Assembly: GCA_028023455.1 (NCBI GenBank)
Contig: JAQFVV010006452.1
Coordinates: 300,501-364,500, forward strand
DNA from: Epiperipatus broadwayi
Lineage: Eukaryota; Onychophora; Udeonychophora; Euonychophora; Peripatidae
DNA: 64,000 nucleotides
Reading direction: 5' to 3'
The notes beneath the pieces were generated by a model. The model searched no databases. It was not told the origin of the DNA and saw nothing but the letters and a program-made list of their open reading frames with translations. The position numbers were made by a program, and so were the translations under genes. Below are positions 1-14,447 of the stretch, piece by piece (the stretch's first letter is position 1; each line of letters starts with the position of its first letter).

Positions 1-66
1 GGCATCCATTGATTACTCTGGTTGGCACTGAGTGGCACTACTGTATGGAGAGTTTTGCCTGTTTTA
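1..66 (+). repeat. H4 repeat, 3' end (cut by window start)
   Basis: This is the terminal part of the H4 ribozyme-bearing repeat; it matches the segment near 47670-47733 almost base for base, including CACTACTGTATGGAGAG. The ribozyme half lies outside the window. The two copies agree up to the run GTTTTAA, which suggests a fixed 3' end for the family. Confidence 0.85.
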
Positions 67-1394
67 AAAAATTGTTTACTTATTTTTTAAGTATGAATGT
101 AATATTTTTCAAATTACTGTCTGTATGATGCAATACACCAGTTTTAAGAAATTTTTCATTTTTCAAAGTAGTCTAGAAACACTTTCAAAGTGTTGCATTT
201 TAATGCATGTAGCTTTTTTTTCACCACTTGTAAGTCTACAACTAAACCACATTTTTTTATTTAAAAAATACATAAAATAAGATTGAGTAAATATGGCTGA
301 TAGATAAGCTGCATCATGCTGAATTTAATTTAAAAGGGTTTCACACTCAGAGCTTTTAGAGTTGACACTTTGTCAGGGTGAAGCTTGCACTCATTTTTTT
401 GCCATTAAATGGGGTGTTTATATTACTTGCCGATAAATGCTGACCATTACAAATTAAATCTAAGAAAAAATATGCTGTTATGACTTTGGACTTTGCAACA
501 CTATTAGGGGTGTGGTGAATTTAATATTTCAATTAAGCCATAAATAAACTTGTGTTTTTATGATAACAGCTTGCCTGTAGTATGTTTTATGCATTGCAAC
601 TGTTTTCCTGCCAATTTCTGCAAATGAAAACAGAATTTCATATTGTTTAAACCTTTTAGTCATTATAAAAATCTCCAAATACATGAAATGTACTTTAAAA
701 AAGGTTACATGGCACTATGAGTTTCCGTAGTAAAGTCATTTTTTTGATTGATGCAAAAGAATTTATGCAAGATGTATGTAATAGCAGAAGCATATCTTAT
801 AATAGGCATGCAAAACAGAATGATTCTAGTTATGTTTGGGTATCCACTCATATGCATAAATCAAAGCAATTATGGATTTATATTGTAATGTATTAAACAG
901 TATCTTTCTTTAAATGATCATATTAACAGTGCATTACCATATTGGGATATAATAGATGCATTTTAGTTAGCAATTTTATATTTAATAAAATTTATACTGT
1001 TACTAATAATATACATTTTTTTTTCTTTTTATTATAATATTAAGTTGAATTGTTATTTAACTTTGAATAGTATGATTAAAATGTTAGTTTATAGCTCATG
1101 AATAATATTTTTTGTTTTTGTTTTAATATTGTTCAACTCAACATGTGATACATGTTTACAATCTTTTGCATAATGCATAAGTATAAACTTATATATGTTG
1201 GATTTATATATGTCAAAAGTCATCTGTTTGTACTGAACATTTTATTGGACACACAAAATTTAAAATAATGTTAATTCTGGTCAAATAGAATTTATGTTAA
1301 CTACCCAGAAATAAGCTGAATATAAAATAAATAAGATAATGATTCTAGAAAATAATTTCTAAGTAAAGTTAGAGTTTTTGAAAAAAATATTTTA

Positions 1395-1395
<1 letters not shown>
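67..1395. other. AT-rich non-coding stretch
   Basis: No reading frame, RNA or repeat that I recognise. It holds only short homopolymer runs and simple AT-rich sequence. Confidence 0.6.
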
Positions 1396-1398
<3 letters not shown>

Positions 1399-1469
<71 letters not shown>

Positions 1470-1480
1470 TAGAGAGAGAT
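1399..1480. repeat. (TA)n(GA)n compound microsatellite
   Basis: About 27 TA units pass directly into GA units with one interruption. A minus-strand reading frame across it is only the translation of the dinucleotide run (Tyr-Ile, then Ser-Leu repeats). Confidence 0.98.
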
Positions 1481-2017
1481 TTTTAGGATTGAAATAATAG
1501 TTGCTAAATAGCTGTCATGCCATAATTTGTTTTGGCTTTTTCGATATTTGAATGAAGCATTCATTATGCGCTATTAGCTTGTGATATAATTATACTTTAT
1601 GACATAGATAATTACATTTATATATCTTAAGTAATAATTATTATATAAACATATGCAGATACACACACATAAATATATATTCAAATTTATTTACTAAGCA
1701 CAGAGATCATATTAATTTAAGACAAAGGATTTCCACCTTTAATATATGCACTGTACTGCACTTAGTAAATCAATTTGAATATGTAGTAAACTGAAAAATT
1801 TTGTGAACATTAATTTGTGATAGAAAATCCCACTCTCAAATTAAGACACTACAGATTGGCCTATCTAATTAGAATTTAGGTTTAAAAATAAGGTGGCCAC
1901 TCTTATCTTTTAAAAAGTCTCTATCTTGTGTTTAAGTTTTAGAGTATTTTCAGTACTCAACATAACATCCTTGAGATATTATAAGACCAGTACAGAGCAT
2001 ATATTAAAGATGGAAAT

Positions 2018-2020
<3 letters not shown>
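1481..2020. other. AT-rich non-coding stretch
   Basis: Nothing recognisable beyond a short run of CA units near 1660. Confidence 0.55.

Positions 2021-2021
<1 letters not shown>

Positions 2022-2082
<61 letters not shown>
2022..2082. repeat. (TC)n(TA)n compound microsatellite
   Basis: A TC run of about 30 bases passes into a TA run of about 30 bases. It has the same two-part structure as the array at 1.4 kb in the opposite orientation. The plus-strand frame over it is a translation artefact. Confidence 0.98.
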
Positions 2083-2084
<2 letters not shown>

Positions 2085-2239
2085 ACTAAATTGGAAGGCT
2101 TAATAAATAATAATTGGAGAATTCAAAATTAAGGGCAGTGAAACCATAATAATTAAACCGATAAGCTATTTAAGATAAATTATGTATTATAAGATGATAC
2201 TATGTAATAACTGAAATACATAAGCTTATTATATACCTG

Positions 2240-2600
2240 TGTCTATATATGTAATATATAGGGTATATGAGCACAGACTTTCACACGCCCACCACTCTCC
2301 ACTCTATCTAATAACACTGATACACTCAAGCACATATATGCTGAAAAGATAAATAATCACCAATACACGTATTTCATGCTAAACCAGCAATCATCAGTTG
2401 GTCCAGATTACCATCTCTACACATATATGCTATAAGTGCTCAGATATATATTAAGATAGCCAATCCTCATACTTTAATGGACAGGCTTCAATCTACTCTA
2501 CACTTCAACTCTTCAACCGTCCATCCAATTGAAAATCTGATGATCGAATACTATGACAAATGTAAATTTATATCTCTAAATATACACATCTGTGAGTAGA
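2240..2600 (-). mobile_element. H3 tRNA-like, hammerhead-bearing repeat (monomer)
   Basis: On the minus strand this aligns from end to end with the copies at 28.2-28.6, 36.0-36.4 and 61.9-62.2 kb. In order it has a leader (ATCAGATTTTCA, CCTGTCCATTAAA, GCTATCTTAATAT), the hammerhead at 2354-2410, and a tRNA-like tail that ends in a TATATATTAC sequence. The tail is more diverged than in other copies and its B-box is weak. It is probably an old, dead insertion. Confidence 0.8.
2354..2410 (-). ncRNA. Hammerhead ribozyme (H3 type), type I
   Basis: Read on the minus strand, CCAA (stem I) is followed by CTGATGA, then a stem-loop TTGCT-GGTTT-AGCAT (stem II), then GAAA. A 3-bp stem III (ATA/TGT, with one wobble) with a two-base loop follows, then the predicted cleavage nucleotide A, then TTGG closing stem I. 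TAAT/ATTA extend stem I beyond an internal loop. Every catalytic-core base visible is intact. Activity is inferred, not shown. Confidence 0.8.
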
Positions 2601-5100
2601 TGAAATGATGTTACTGAACTATATATATATTTAGAATAATATAAAATAGTAGCAATCATTTACTTTTATAGGAAAAGCATAAATTTAGATATTTTGAGGG
2701 AAAAAAGGAAATGAATATCATTTCTAAAGTAATTCTTTCAATATATCTACTTTTTTTCTTATCCAGCTGCTACACTTAGAGAGTAGCAACAGGCCTTGTT
2801 TCTTTTCAAATTGCTTCATGAGTTCACAAAAAATGAAAATCTTTAGAATAACATTCTTTTTTTCATGTATTTAAGAAGCAGCTGAGGAAACAAATCATGT
2901 AGCAAACAGCTAACGTTAATTTTAGTCATCTTCGCCTAAAACATCATTTGCAATAAGACAGTACATATGTGTCTAACTTTGGAAAAACTTTTAATGTTTT
3001 ACAACAATCTTCTTTTTTATATATAAAATTATTTTTGCTTATGCAAATATTCTTATTTAAAAAAAATATGAAAGATTTTCTATTATTTGTAATATCCTCT
3101 AGCACATATATTTAATTTAATATCGAAATTAAAGTACATCTTGTTATATCACTCAAGATATCAATTAAGTAACATCCAAATTAACTCGAATTTTCTTGCA
3201 CAAAAGCTATAAATTAAAATTATGTCTAATATGCAATGACAATTTAATGAAGCTAAAAATTTAAACTTTAATTCTTTGATTATTATATATTTAAACAAAA
3301 AAATATTAAAGTCTAAACATACTTATGGGAGAATTCTGACATATATTTTGTCTAAAAAATTATAAAGGTAGAATAATTATTTTTAAGTGTAATATTTTAA
3401 TAAAACATTTGATATGGAATAGATATGTGTGCACACAACATCTAATGCCTAAAAAAATTATGGAATTTCCAAGAAGCATTATATATATTCTTTTACGTAT
3501 GCTTGTTTATATATAAATTTATAATTAAAATTTCAATACGCCTATATATTCTTGAAACATGAATAAAGGCATGTGAAAAAACAAATGACGCCCAAGACAT
3601 ACGTTTTATACTAAAACACACACTTCAGATAATCCAGGTTATAAACTTTTCACATATCTTTGTCATTTGTTCAATATTTATGATACCATTAAACTTCTGC
3701 AGCACGTGACACCAATCACTTTATATCAATACTTAATTATCACTACTAATCATTCATTTATCTAGAGATTATCGCTAACCCAGATATAAACTCAAATTTC
3801 AGATTGATATATCAATCTTTAATTAAACAGAAATGCATATATAACACAACTTCATTTTTCCATTTTCTTGTATAATATTATTTATAGATATACTTAAAAT
3901 TTCTACTACACCACACATTTTTAAAAAAAATATAAATAAAGATGGAGTCAAAATTTAGTTATATCTATAAAAGGTATTAGACAGAGAAAATATTAAACGT
4001 TAAGAGATATTTAATGTTTATATCTGAGATGAGAATAATCTTTAGTTTAATAAATGCTTATTATCAATAATATATATATATATAAAGTGAATAATGGCTA
4101 AGCTATGAAAACAGAAAGTATAAGATTTATAAATAAAATAGGATATATAATAAATTTATTTATTAATACAATTACTACATAGAATTTTTGTAGAATCAAT
4201 TTATAAAAACTATAATGCCTGACATACAAATTATTATGGAGTTACAATTGGCAATATTATTTTTGTAGTGATCTAAAGCACATTTTTATAAACTTTTTCT
4301 TCAAGATTCTCATAGCTAAGATTAGGCTCAAGAGTAAGTACATTGCATAAAAAATTGACATGGTAATACTTTGTTATAAATTAAATTTATTACATAATAA
4401 AACTTCTTCCAAAATCAAATAAAAGAACTATTATAGGTTAATGAGAAAACTTGTCTAGCCTCAGCAGTTATCAATTGGTAGTAACTGATAGTTTTTTGGC
4501 AACATCAAAAACTAAAAGTTATCTCTGTTTACATGGACATAATCTCCTTATTTCTGTTCTTTATTATTATAATAATCCATAAAAATATTTAATTTAATAT
4601 ATATTATGTTTACTATCATAATTGTCTAATATAGCCAAAAAGTTTAAAAATTTATTGGCTTTATTTTCTAGTTAAGTAAATTAAATTCACTACCATTATT
4701 CATCAGCTAGTAGTAATACAGTTAAAATTAAATTCAAAAGTCTCTCATATTACTGCCTAAACAATATGATTTAAGAACACATTTAAAGATGTCTTCAAAG
4801 CAGATTTTGTTAATCAATGCATATATGAAGTATGAATCTCTGTATTTTTATATTTTTTTTTGAAAAGAATTATTGAATTTTATGTATAAATAAAAAGACA
4901 CACACATGTAAAATAAATAGTTTAGAAAAAATCAAACATAACAAAATAGAATATTTAAAAATAAGTTTTACAATAACTATATCAAGATAATTGCAATTAA
5001 GAATACATTTAGTTAAAATATTAGTGTAGTGTTTGTAAAAATGTCAGACATTTTTGTGCACTCCAGAAAAACTAGAATTTATTCGTAAAACTGTTTTTAG
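2601..5100. other. AT-rich non-coding stretch
   Basis: No coding potential, RNA gene or interspersed family that I recognise; only short TA and CA runs. It is consistent with old decayed intergenic or intronic sequence. Confidence 0.55.
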
Positions 5101-5161
5101 ATCGCGCTCTGATAGCTGAGGAATTTAATTAGTGCATTGACATAATGGCGATTGACAATTC

Positions 5162-5194
5162 CTAGAAATATTTGCTAATTACAAATATTTCTAG
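5162..5194. repeat. Perfect 13-bp inverted repeat (hairpin)
   Basis: CTAGAAATATTTG and its exact reverse complement are separated by seven bases. It lies just upstream of the GC-richer minisatellite and could be a structural part of the same unknown element. It does not look like an intrinsic terminator and no role is assigned. Confidence 0.85.
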
Positions 5195-5265
5195 ATAAGA
5201 GGTGTTACTCTATTGATCAGTGCATTGATTGATTGTTGCAGTTGTCAGAGAGCGATAAGAACACT

Positions 5266-5537
5266 GGGCAACATCGGGCAGTGTAATATAGATGGCAGTA
5301 GAGAGCAGTGTAACATCGGGAGCTGTAGAGAGCAGTCACGCAGTAGCAAGTTGCAGACCATGCGTTTGGAGAGCAGCCACTTGCAGACCATTCATTGGAG
5401 AGCAGTCGGTGCAGACCATGCCTTGGAGAGCATCCGTGGCTGAGCATTGCAGACCAATTCATTGGAGAGTTTCATTGCAGATCAATTCGTTTGGAGAGCT
5501 TCGTGGCAGACCAATGCATTTGGAGAGCTTCGTTAAG
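5266..5537 (+). repeat. GC-richer imperfect minisatellite, 28-38 bp units
   Basis: Units begin at 5353, 5383, 5411, 5449, 5477 and 5506 with GCAGACCA or a one-base variant, and share TTGGAGAGC later in the unit. Upstream, 5266-5345 holds looser repeats built from GAGAGCAGT and AACATCGGG. Base composition is near 50 percent GC, unlike the flanks. Overlapping frames are open on both strands, as expected of a GC-richer tandem repeat; none looks like a known protein. It could be the leader of an unidentified retroelement. Confidence 0.8.
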
Positions 5538-5639
5538 AAAGAACAGCATGGGAATTGTAAAACGTTATTTGCTGACTGCACAGTATGACTTGCAGTTATA
5601 ACCTTGGAGCAGTCGTAAGTGCGGATATTACAATTAGAA

Positions 5640-8600
5640 CTAACCTTTTATATATTTCATGTGTGTGCATGCATGAGATCTTATTTTATTAAATAGACAA
5701 GTCAGCATTTTAAAATCATTATCAAGTTAACTCTTTAAAATGAAATATAACTCAAATAGTCAGGAGTTGCACATTTTTAAATTAACTAATGTTAATTTCC
5801 ATTGAAGCATTTTTTTCTTTATCTTTAAATTAATGTTCAAAAGTCTCTCAGTGATTAGTGTTAATATTACTTTACTAAAAATAGGAAATATAAAATAGGA
5901 ATGGTCCAGTACAATGTTCATTATAGTTTATAAAAAATAATGCAAAACATATTATTTGTTCGCTCCATAATTTTCTGTTCAGGCATGGTTGGATAAAATG
6001 AATTAATAAAGAGCAACAATTTTCTTTAGGCATTTTGTTACTTTCTTTATAAGTTTCTATATTAAGTTAAAGCATAGAAAAACTCAAGACCTTATTTTTT
6101 TAGCAATGCATTGTTACTTAAGAAATAATAAAAGTTTTAAAAAGTTAACACTTTTAAATTTAGAATAAAAAATTGAAATTAAATATCATTGTCTATTTGT
6201 TGATGTTTCTTGGAATGAGAAAGAAAAATTCAGTCAAAATAGCACATTGAAAATCCCTTATTCTTATACTCTTTTATTTTGACGGGCATTTTAATTAGCC
6301 ACACCTTTCAAAAATCTGACCTCTATTAAAAAATATGTAAATGATAACATGGAATTAAATTAAAAATTACATATTATTGATCTACTTTTTACTTATCACA
6401 TTATAATTTAAAACTTTCCAGAAGTTGAACGTTACTTTTGTTAATTATTTAATTAATAAAAAAAAAATAAAACAATAAAATAAATAATACTTTTATTATT
6501 TTAAATTATCACTTTTAATTTATAAGAAGCTCTTAAACTCACTTATTTTAAACACTTTCAATGTTAAGTTAATAATTCACTTATTTTTAAATAATTTAAC
6601 AAATTACATTAACTTTTCTTATAACAAATAAGATTTTAATAAATCATCATGCATATAAATTCATACACACACATACAGTAATTTACTTTACATACATTCT
6701 AAATTAGTCCATTTAATAGTTAATTTGTGCCTTTTTAACTAATTTTAATATTTATTTTAAATACACTGACATTATTTAAATATGTTGAACTCTAGTAATA
6801 TAATAACTTAAATAAATTATTAATCAACGTGAAAAACAATTTAACAATGATATTATGACACAACTAAATCCACCAACTAGCTTACAATTTTTAAGCATGA
6901 AAATTAACTTTAGTCAGTCTTATATTATATCTAACGTTATTTACTTTTATTCTATATAAAATCAAGCATAAACTAAACCCAATTTTTCTCTTAAAAGCAT
7001 ACTTATTAATTAATTACTAGAGCTACATATTCTAATAACTTTTAAATTATTACAAATTTTATATTTCATACTTATAATTACTTGAATATTAATTAAATAA
7101 AACTTAAATAGCATAATCCCTACATATTTTATCATCTTCTCTTCTCCTATTTATTTCATTTTTTTTAAAAAATAGCACAAACACATAAGTTAAGCAGTTG
7201 AATAGGATAATGAGCAGTAGAGTTAGGCTTACTTGCTGGGTTGAATACCAACTTGGTATATTAAAAATAGATCACAATAGCAACCTAAAAGAAATAAATT
7301 TCAATCTAAATTGTCACACCAAAGTTAAAATGAAATTAATATAGCTTTATATTAAATTGTATAGACATTATTTAAGATTTTAAAGAATAGCTTTAGAAAA
7401 AAAATAACCGAGAGTTTACTAATATAGTTTTAAATAATATAAATTAATAGAGAGTTCACTAATTGACAGCATTGCAGACATTTATCTTGGCCCACTTGTT
7501 GATGTGAAACATGTGGTCAGTGGATCATGATTATATACTGGTTTTACTGTAAACAGGTATCAGTTGTAATTAGGGTTCAAATTCAGGTAAGAAGTCTCCT
7601 TCAAATTGGGCCCAGTTGTTTCAGGCTTTGGCATCATGGGTGGGAAGATGAAAGTCCCAGGGGCATAAAAAAACAAATGGTCATTCCCTTTACCCTGACA
7701 TAATTTTATTTCACAAATGAAACTTGTGTGGACTATGTTAGCACAATAAAAAAAAACTAATTCTAATAGCTAAAATTTTGGCTATTTGTACATAATATGA
7801 TTTTTTGTTTCCCTTACATTTTTGTTTAGATGTTAAATCTGATTAAATTCTTGCTAGACATTGTCTCAAACTCAGTACACTTGGTTATATCCTAAATTGA
7901 CCCATATTTCCATATATGATAATGAAACGCGATCAATTAGCCAAATGAAATTTAAATAAAACCAGTTTTTTGTACATATAAAATTTTGTACATTTTCTTA
8001 AGTATATTTCCATATATGGTAATAGAAAAAAAAAGATCAATTAGCCAAGTAAAATTTAATTAAATAATCTTTTGTTCCTTTCAAATTTTGTACATTTTTT
8101 TTAAATGAGACAATGACCCATTTAAATCACCACATTTAACAATTACATTCTGACTCCTAATATCTATTTTGTTTATAAAAATTATTACTAAAATTGTTTA
8201 AAATATACAAAATATAAATTATACAAAATTGATAAAGTATACAAATATTATAAATTATACAAATATTATAAATTGATTTGTCTATGCATATTGAAATGGT
8301 ATTATTTAGCCATCATCCCATTTCACCTACTATGTTCCATAGTAGTATCTTTTTTTTTAGTTCAAACCCATCCCAGTCCACATATATAAACTTCTAATAA
8401 TTTAATTTATTGTAATAGTGTATATTTACATGTATGTGCATGTATTTGTATAGGTGTGCACATCCAATAACCATGTTAATATTTGTGTGTGTGTGTAATG
8501 CATGCACATTTATAAATTTAAAATTTAATAAAGTGATATAAATTTAATTAAGTGCATGAACATTGTTATATGTGTGTAATTACCTACATATATATGTGAA

Positions 8601-9690
8601 TGAAGATGTAATGCACTAGATTTAAAAGCATTATGACTCTTTTAAATTAATTTAAATTTGTATTATCTTTAGTAAAAAAAAATTATTTAAAGGCTTTCAT
8701 ATATAAATTTCAATTCCTGAGTAGTCATACACACACATATATATATATTGAAATGTTTATGAACTTAAACTCGTTTTTTAAAAAAGTTATCTATTTTTAT
8801 AAAAATTTGTAATTCTTAGAAAACCATCTGCAAGTAATTAATCAAACTTGTAGTCAAAAATTTAATGTCTTTTAAAAATAAAAAACTAAGAACATGGAGT
8901 GACCTGTTTGACCATTATTGTTTTCACTAAGAAATGGTCAAAAATTTAATTTTTATGCATTTTTAATTACTGAGAAAAGTTTGGTAAAAAGTTGTAAACA
9001 GATCACTTGAATTACCAATTTTTCTAGTATAAATAACTTGAAGTTTTGCTAAAGGAGGTTCACTCATTAATTTTTCTACCATGAAAACTTTTAAACCAAC
9101 CACTGCCACTCCCTTCTGGGTAGAATTGTCAATGATAAAACTGGAGTTCAAGCCCCATCACCTGCTAAAAAGACATTACACAAGCCCAGCTGAGAATGAT
9201 GGTGATCAACTACAGAGAAGCTTCAACAAAGAATATGTAGTAACAATTTACCTACAGAGCTCTTTAAAATAACTTAAAGAACTTTATAAATGAATCTCTA
9301 AAACTCTAAGCTAGCTAATATTAATCAAACATGAACTTTTAAATTGTAATAATGTTTTAATAAAATAAAAGCTAAATTTCAATCTCTAAAATATAATTTC
9401 ACTTCTAAAATAATACCTGTAATCTTGCCTACTTATTAAATTAAAATATAAAATTCTAAATACTTGTTAATAATAACTTATTCAGTTATTATTCTATCTT
9501 GCTAATCTGTGGTCATGCCTTCCTTATTTGTTTTATATTTATTTATTTTATAATTATGCTATGCCCAATTCAGAATAAAGATTGATTTTATGAATGAAGT
9601 TTGAGGGGGAGCGATGATTAGAGGTTCTCCAAATTAAGTAATGTTGCTCTTTAGCACACACACAAATCTCCACTCTGAAAACCTAAATAT
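5640..9690. other. AT-rich non-coding stretch with one local duplication
   Basis: Apart from the duplication at 7905-8103 I see nothing to annotate. The overlapping small frames near 9.0-9.3 kb (about 60 residues, both strands) have no recognisable motif and no supporting splice structure, so I treat them as chance. Confidence 0.5.
7905..8103. repeat. Tandem duplication, about 99-bp unit
   Basis: TATTTCCATATATG, GATCAATTAGCCAA and TTTTGTACATTTT occur in the same order in two adjacent blocks, the first starting near 7906 and the second near 8005. The copies have diverged by substitutions and small indels. Confidence 0.75.
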
Positions 9691-9704
9691 TTTCATTAAG
9701 CTGC

Positions 9705-10036
<332 letters not shown>

Positions 10037-10593
10037 GTTTAAATTAGGTTTGCAAGTAATAAAGTAATTAGTTAATAAATGCAAGAATGAGTTAGAAAGC
10101 ATATTATATGTATTACTTAAGTCCCAGATATGTTTTGACCCTCTTTTAATTATAATATAAGCTGTGCAGATTTATTAAGAACTCAGATTACTTTTAAGTA
10201 TTCCTTTTTAGCATGTTTCAAGAATGCTAATTAATGAACTGGTGTATGGTAGTTTTGCGGAATGAAACTATAGAATTTTGTGTACTTTTAGTTATTAAAT
10301 AATATTATGTTTAGCATGGTGAATGTGACTTTAGGAACCACATACATGCATATACACCTTACTGTATGTTTTATATGAATGGGTTTCTGGTTTTAATGGC
10401 CATCCCATCTCCTTAGTTTGGACAGCTCTTCTTTAGAACTGGAACATGAAGGTCTAGATTGTTTGTATAAGCTGCTCTGATCACTGAACTATATGTTCAT
10501 TTTATTTGCAGTGAGTCATATGATCCACGGGAACTGAGTACTTGGTACTGAATCCCCTGGTTAACTACACATTTGAGATGCACAACTCTCTAG

Positions 10594-10596
<3 letters not shown>

Positions 10597-10653
<57 letters not shown>
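10597..10653. repeat. (TA)n microsatellite
   Basis: An uninterrupted TA run of about 28 units, followed by an imperfect TA/TTA tail to about 10680. Confidence 0.97.
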
Positions 10654-10657
<4 letters not shown>

Positions 10658-13160
10658 TTATTATATATATATTATTATATTCTGTAGTACCTGAAGTCAT
10701 ACTACAAAGCTTCAGTTCATCCTCCATAATGTAATATTTCAGCATTGATCTGAACTTGTAATCTGATTTATATATATATAATCTCCATAGAGAGCTTATT
10801 GCAGCTTGTTAAGTATTAATAAATGACTTTTATTAAATGTTATGATGATAAATCATCATTCTTGCACCAACTTAACAATTGCAAACCTAATAGGGTATAG
10901 TAAAATTAAGGCATGAATAGACTGTAGATTATTAAACTTGTTATAAACTCTTAAATTATAGTGCATCAGATGAGATCCTGTTACTTGCTATCATTGTTTA
11001 CACCTGCATGTGTTCTCCAATGCACTCTTGTTTATTTGATTTATATTGATTGATTAAAATATATTAAATTATAATAACTGTATTGTGTATCATGTGTAAT
11101 CCATCCCAGATTTTAGTTAAATCTCTTCATTCTAAATCTTAATTAATTTTCTTAATTAGTTTTACTCATTAATATATTCATTATCTAGTCAGCAATAGGT
11201 GTGTGTGTGTATTTAAATATTAGTAATTTAGTTAATATTCCCTGAGTCTCTTGCTCCACCCTTTGCTACTGCTGACATGTGAACTAAGAAATTCCGAGTG
11301 GCCTCATATGGAGTGTTGATGAAGGAGTTGATGTGTGATCAGATTCAAGGTCTCAACCTTTCATTTAGATCAGCCTTGGTATAATCTACCAGAACTCTAG
11401 ATTTTGTTGCATGAATGTACAAATATGACTGCTACAATATATACATACTTGAATTAAATTGGCAAAAAAAAAACTAATTATTTTGACAATTTATCAAAAT
11501 AGATGTCTATTTAATTTTTCATAACTTTAAATTTTAGTAGAGATTCCCCTCATATCTGCATATCTATATATAATAGATGCTCTCACCCATTGCTAGAGGC
11601 TTATGCTAACCACATGGATAAGTTGTGTTCAATCCCATGCTAGTGATTATATAATTGGCACTAGATGAAGCACAAATATGTACAGCAATATTTACAGTTT
11701 ATATATATATATATATATATTATACTGCTAAGACTATTCTATATTTCTTCAGAGTTTAATGTGTTATACTTGACATAATTTTACATCAAGATGTTTCTAG
11801 CTCTTTCAAAACACAATGTATTTTGCAGAAAACATTTTCTTTTATTTAGCACAATTCAACTATTATTTTTTATATAAAACACATTAATTTGCTTACTAAT
11901 AAGGCAGATTAAGAGTGAAAAAGTTTGATCTCAAATCACAGATGTTTTATATTACTTTCCTGGTGACAAAAACATTGAGGTCATTCACTTAGATACTGTT
12001 CTCATAGTTTTACTCTAATAAAAACGGTTGCTACTGAATCTGTTATAAAGAGTCAAAATTTCACTTGATAAAAAGTTTTTGAAATATTTAAGCATTCCAT
12101 GATCATAAAAATATTTTAACTTTTAAATAAATAAACAGCTTGCAAAATAATGCAAAAAAATAATACAGCAAACTTGCAACTTAAAATACATCTTTTAAAA
12201 ATCATAATTGATTAAAATAATTAATATTCTTTATATATCTATTTATTTAATATAAAATATTTTGTAAATTTTAAAAATAATTTTTATTATAATTATATGT
12301 AAATAATATTTGAAAATACATATGATTTCATATTATTTTAATTGTATTCACAATGCCCTTACACATGCATAATCATATAAAATAATAAATCCCATTCCTT
12401 TTTTATGTTTATATAATACTTGTTAAATGTATGCCATAAATAAAAATATTAAACAATTAAAAAAATAATAAACAAATTTATCAATGCATGTTTCAATCTA
12501 TTCAATTTTTATACTAATAAAATATTAACTTTATTATGATGTACAATTTAAAAACTATTGCTTATTAAAAATTAAAATTTAAAATTCACAAATATTATCA
12601 AATGTTATTTTATATTATGATAGTTTACCAATAACTGTTTATTAGTATTATAAACCATTGATAACTTCTGAAACAATTGATAAATAAAGTAAGCTAACAA
12701 TTTTTTATGAACATAATGATTTTGGGGTTGAATCTAGAACATGAAGGTACAATATATATATATATATATTAAATTATAAATATGTATTTTATATGTATGG
12801 CAGTCATTAATAAAGGAGATTACTTGAATGTTATGCATTAAAATTTAAAAATAGTACAGACAGCTAAATGTTACAAATTAAGATTTTATACAGTAGAATT
12901 AAATTCTACATACATATAGATATAAAACACACACACACTTTAGGTATAGAATAATTTCTTTTAATTTTCTTTTAGTAAAATAGTGATAAGGGTAACTTAC
13001 AATATTATTAAGCTCATTTGGTATATACGTTATCCTTTTACATTAAAATACCCATATACACACATATATAACTTAAACATTATAGAATTTTAATAATAAA
13101 AATTAAATCAAATAAATAGTTATTTTAATGAAATCAAATATTAAAACAATTATATTTCAA

Positions 13161-13234
13161 TTATTTATATATATAAAAATTATTAAGTTAACTATTTATA
13201 TTATTTATATATATAAAAATTATTAAGTTAACTA
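13161..13234. repeat. Direct duplication, 40-bp period
   Basis: A block starting TTATTTATATATATAAAAA and ending GTTAACTA occurs at 13161 and again at 13201 with no differences that I can see, which points to a recent slippage-type duplication. Confidence 0.9.
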
Positions 13235-14447
13235 ATATCATTACTTCAAGATGCAAAACATAGAGATAACCTAAGGTCAAGTTGTATCTTAGCAACTAAA
13301 TGTGAAGGAAATAAAATTAGAACTCAAATTTGCAATTATTAATTATGATGCATTCAACAATAATCGAATACAAAATCATGGAATGAAATAATAATTTAAC
13401 ACATGCTAATTATCAGAAGTTGATTCCACTATAAAATATAAATCAATTAATTTCCAAACCAGTTCCATCTTTTACAAATGAACTAGTCACTATGCTTATT
13501 TATTTTGCTGTGTTTGAATACCAAACGCATCAGAAAGATTGGACAATATTTTGAACAAATTTCTTTTATTTATAAAATCTTTATTAGCAGCGAACTCTAA
13601 TATGACTCAAGTAAAGAGCAAATAATTACTCTTTAATACCATTAATAATAATTTCAAAAGTGAAATTATGTTTAATGTAATAGAGAAATTCTTAATGATA
13701 TCTTTCTAAATTTGAATTTTAAGGAAGATAAATATCATCAAAAACATTTATATATTTAAATAATTTTTTTTTAAGATTTCAAATTATAGAAAATGTATTG
13801 TGAGTAATGACAATTTGCCATAGGATCAATGGCTATTGTTTTAACCTAAAACAAAGTAATTATTTATACCTACTGAAATGACTAATATATATATATATAT
13901 ATTTCATCTATATAATGCAACATACATCATCCAACTTCAATTTATAGCAAGATTATTTACATGAAAGGATATCAACATTATGCAAGAGTAATGTTTATGA
14001 AGAACAGAGTATACAGATTGCCTCACCAAAGATCGATGAGCAGTAATAAAAGAATTTTATTCTTAATGAACATTATTACTCAAATTATGGAAATGAATAG
14101 GACTATATCATAAACTTTAAATACATCACATCATCTTTGTGCATCAATATTCATAAATATTTAATTTTATTTCCTTTGCTTCTAAAATCTACTTATGTTG
14201 GAATAATCCATTTTGGAAATTCACTAGACGAAAAAAAGTGGAAAGATCATTGGGTTAATTTTTTTTTATTTAATAAAATTGAGGTCTTCCTTACAAAGTG
14301 ACTTCACCAGATTAATGAGTAAACTTAATATGAAGGTAAGATTTTATTTTTCTTCATATTAAATTCATTCACTTATGACAAGACAGAATTTTTGTCTATT
14401 ACTAATTTAATTTAATAATATTTGTCTGTTTATTATTTGGTATAAAT

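Larger units (their letters stand above)
10037..14447. other. AT-rich non-coding stretch
   Basis: No credible gene. It holds a (TA)n array at 10597-10653, shorter TA runs at 11.70, 12.75 and 13.89 kb, and a 40-bp direct duplication at 13161-13234. A faint tRNA-like B-box (GTGTTCAATCCC near 11626) may be a decayed SINE, but the rest of the cloverleaf is not convincing. Confidence 0.5.

Noticed and set aside
5213-5601. Overlapping frames of 68-98 residues on both strands
   Set aside because: Several frames are open at once in a GC-richer tandem repeat; none has a recognisable domain.
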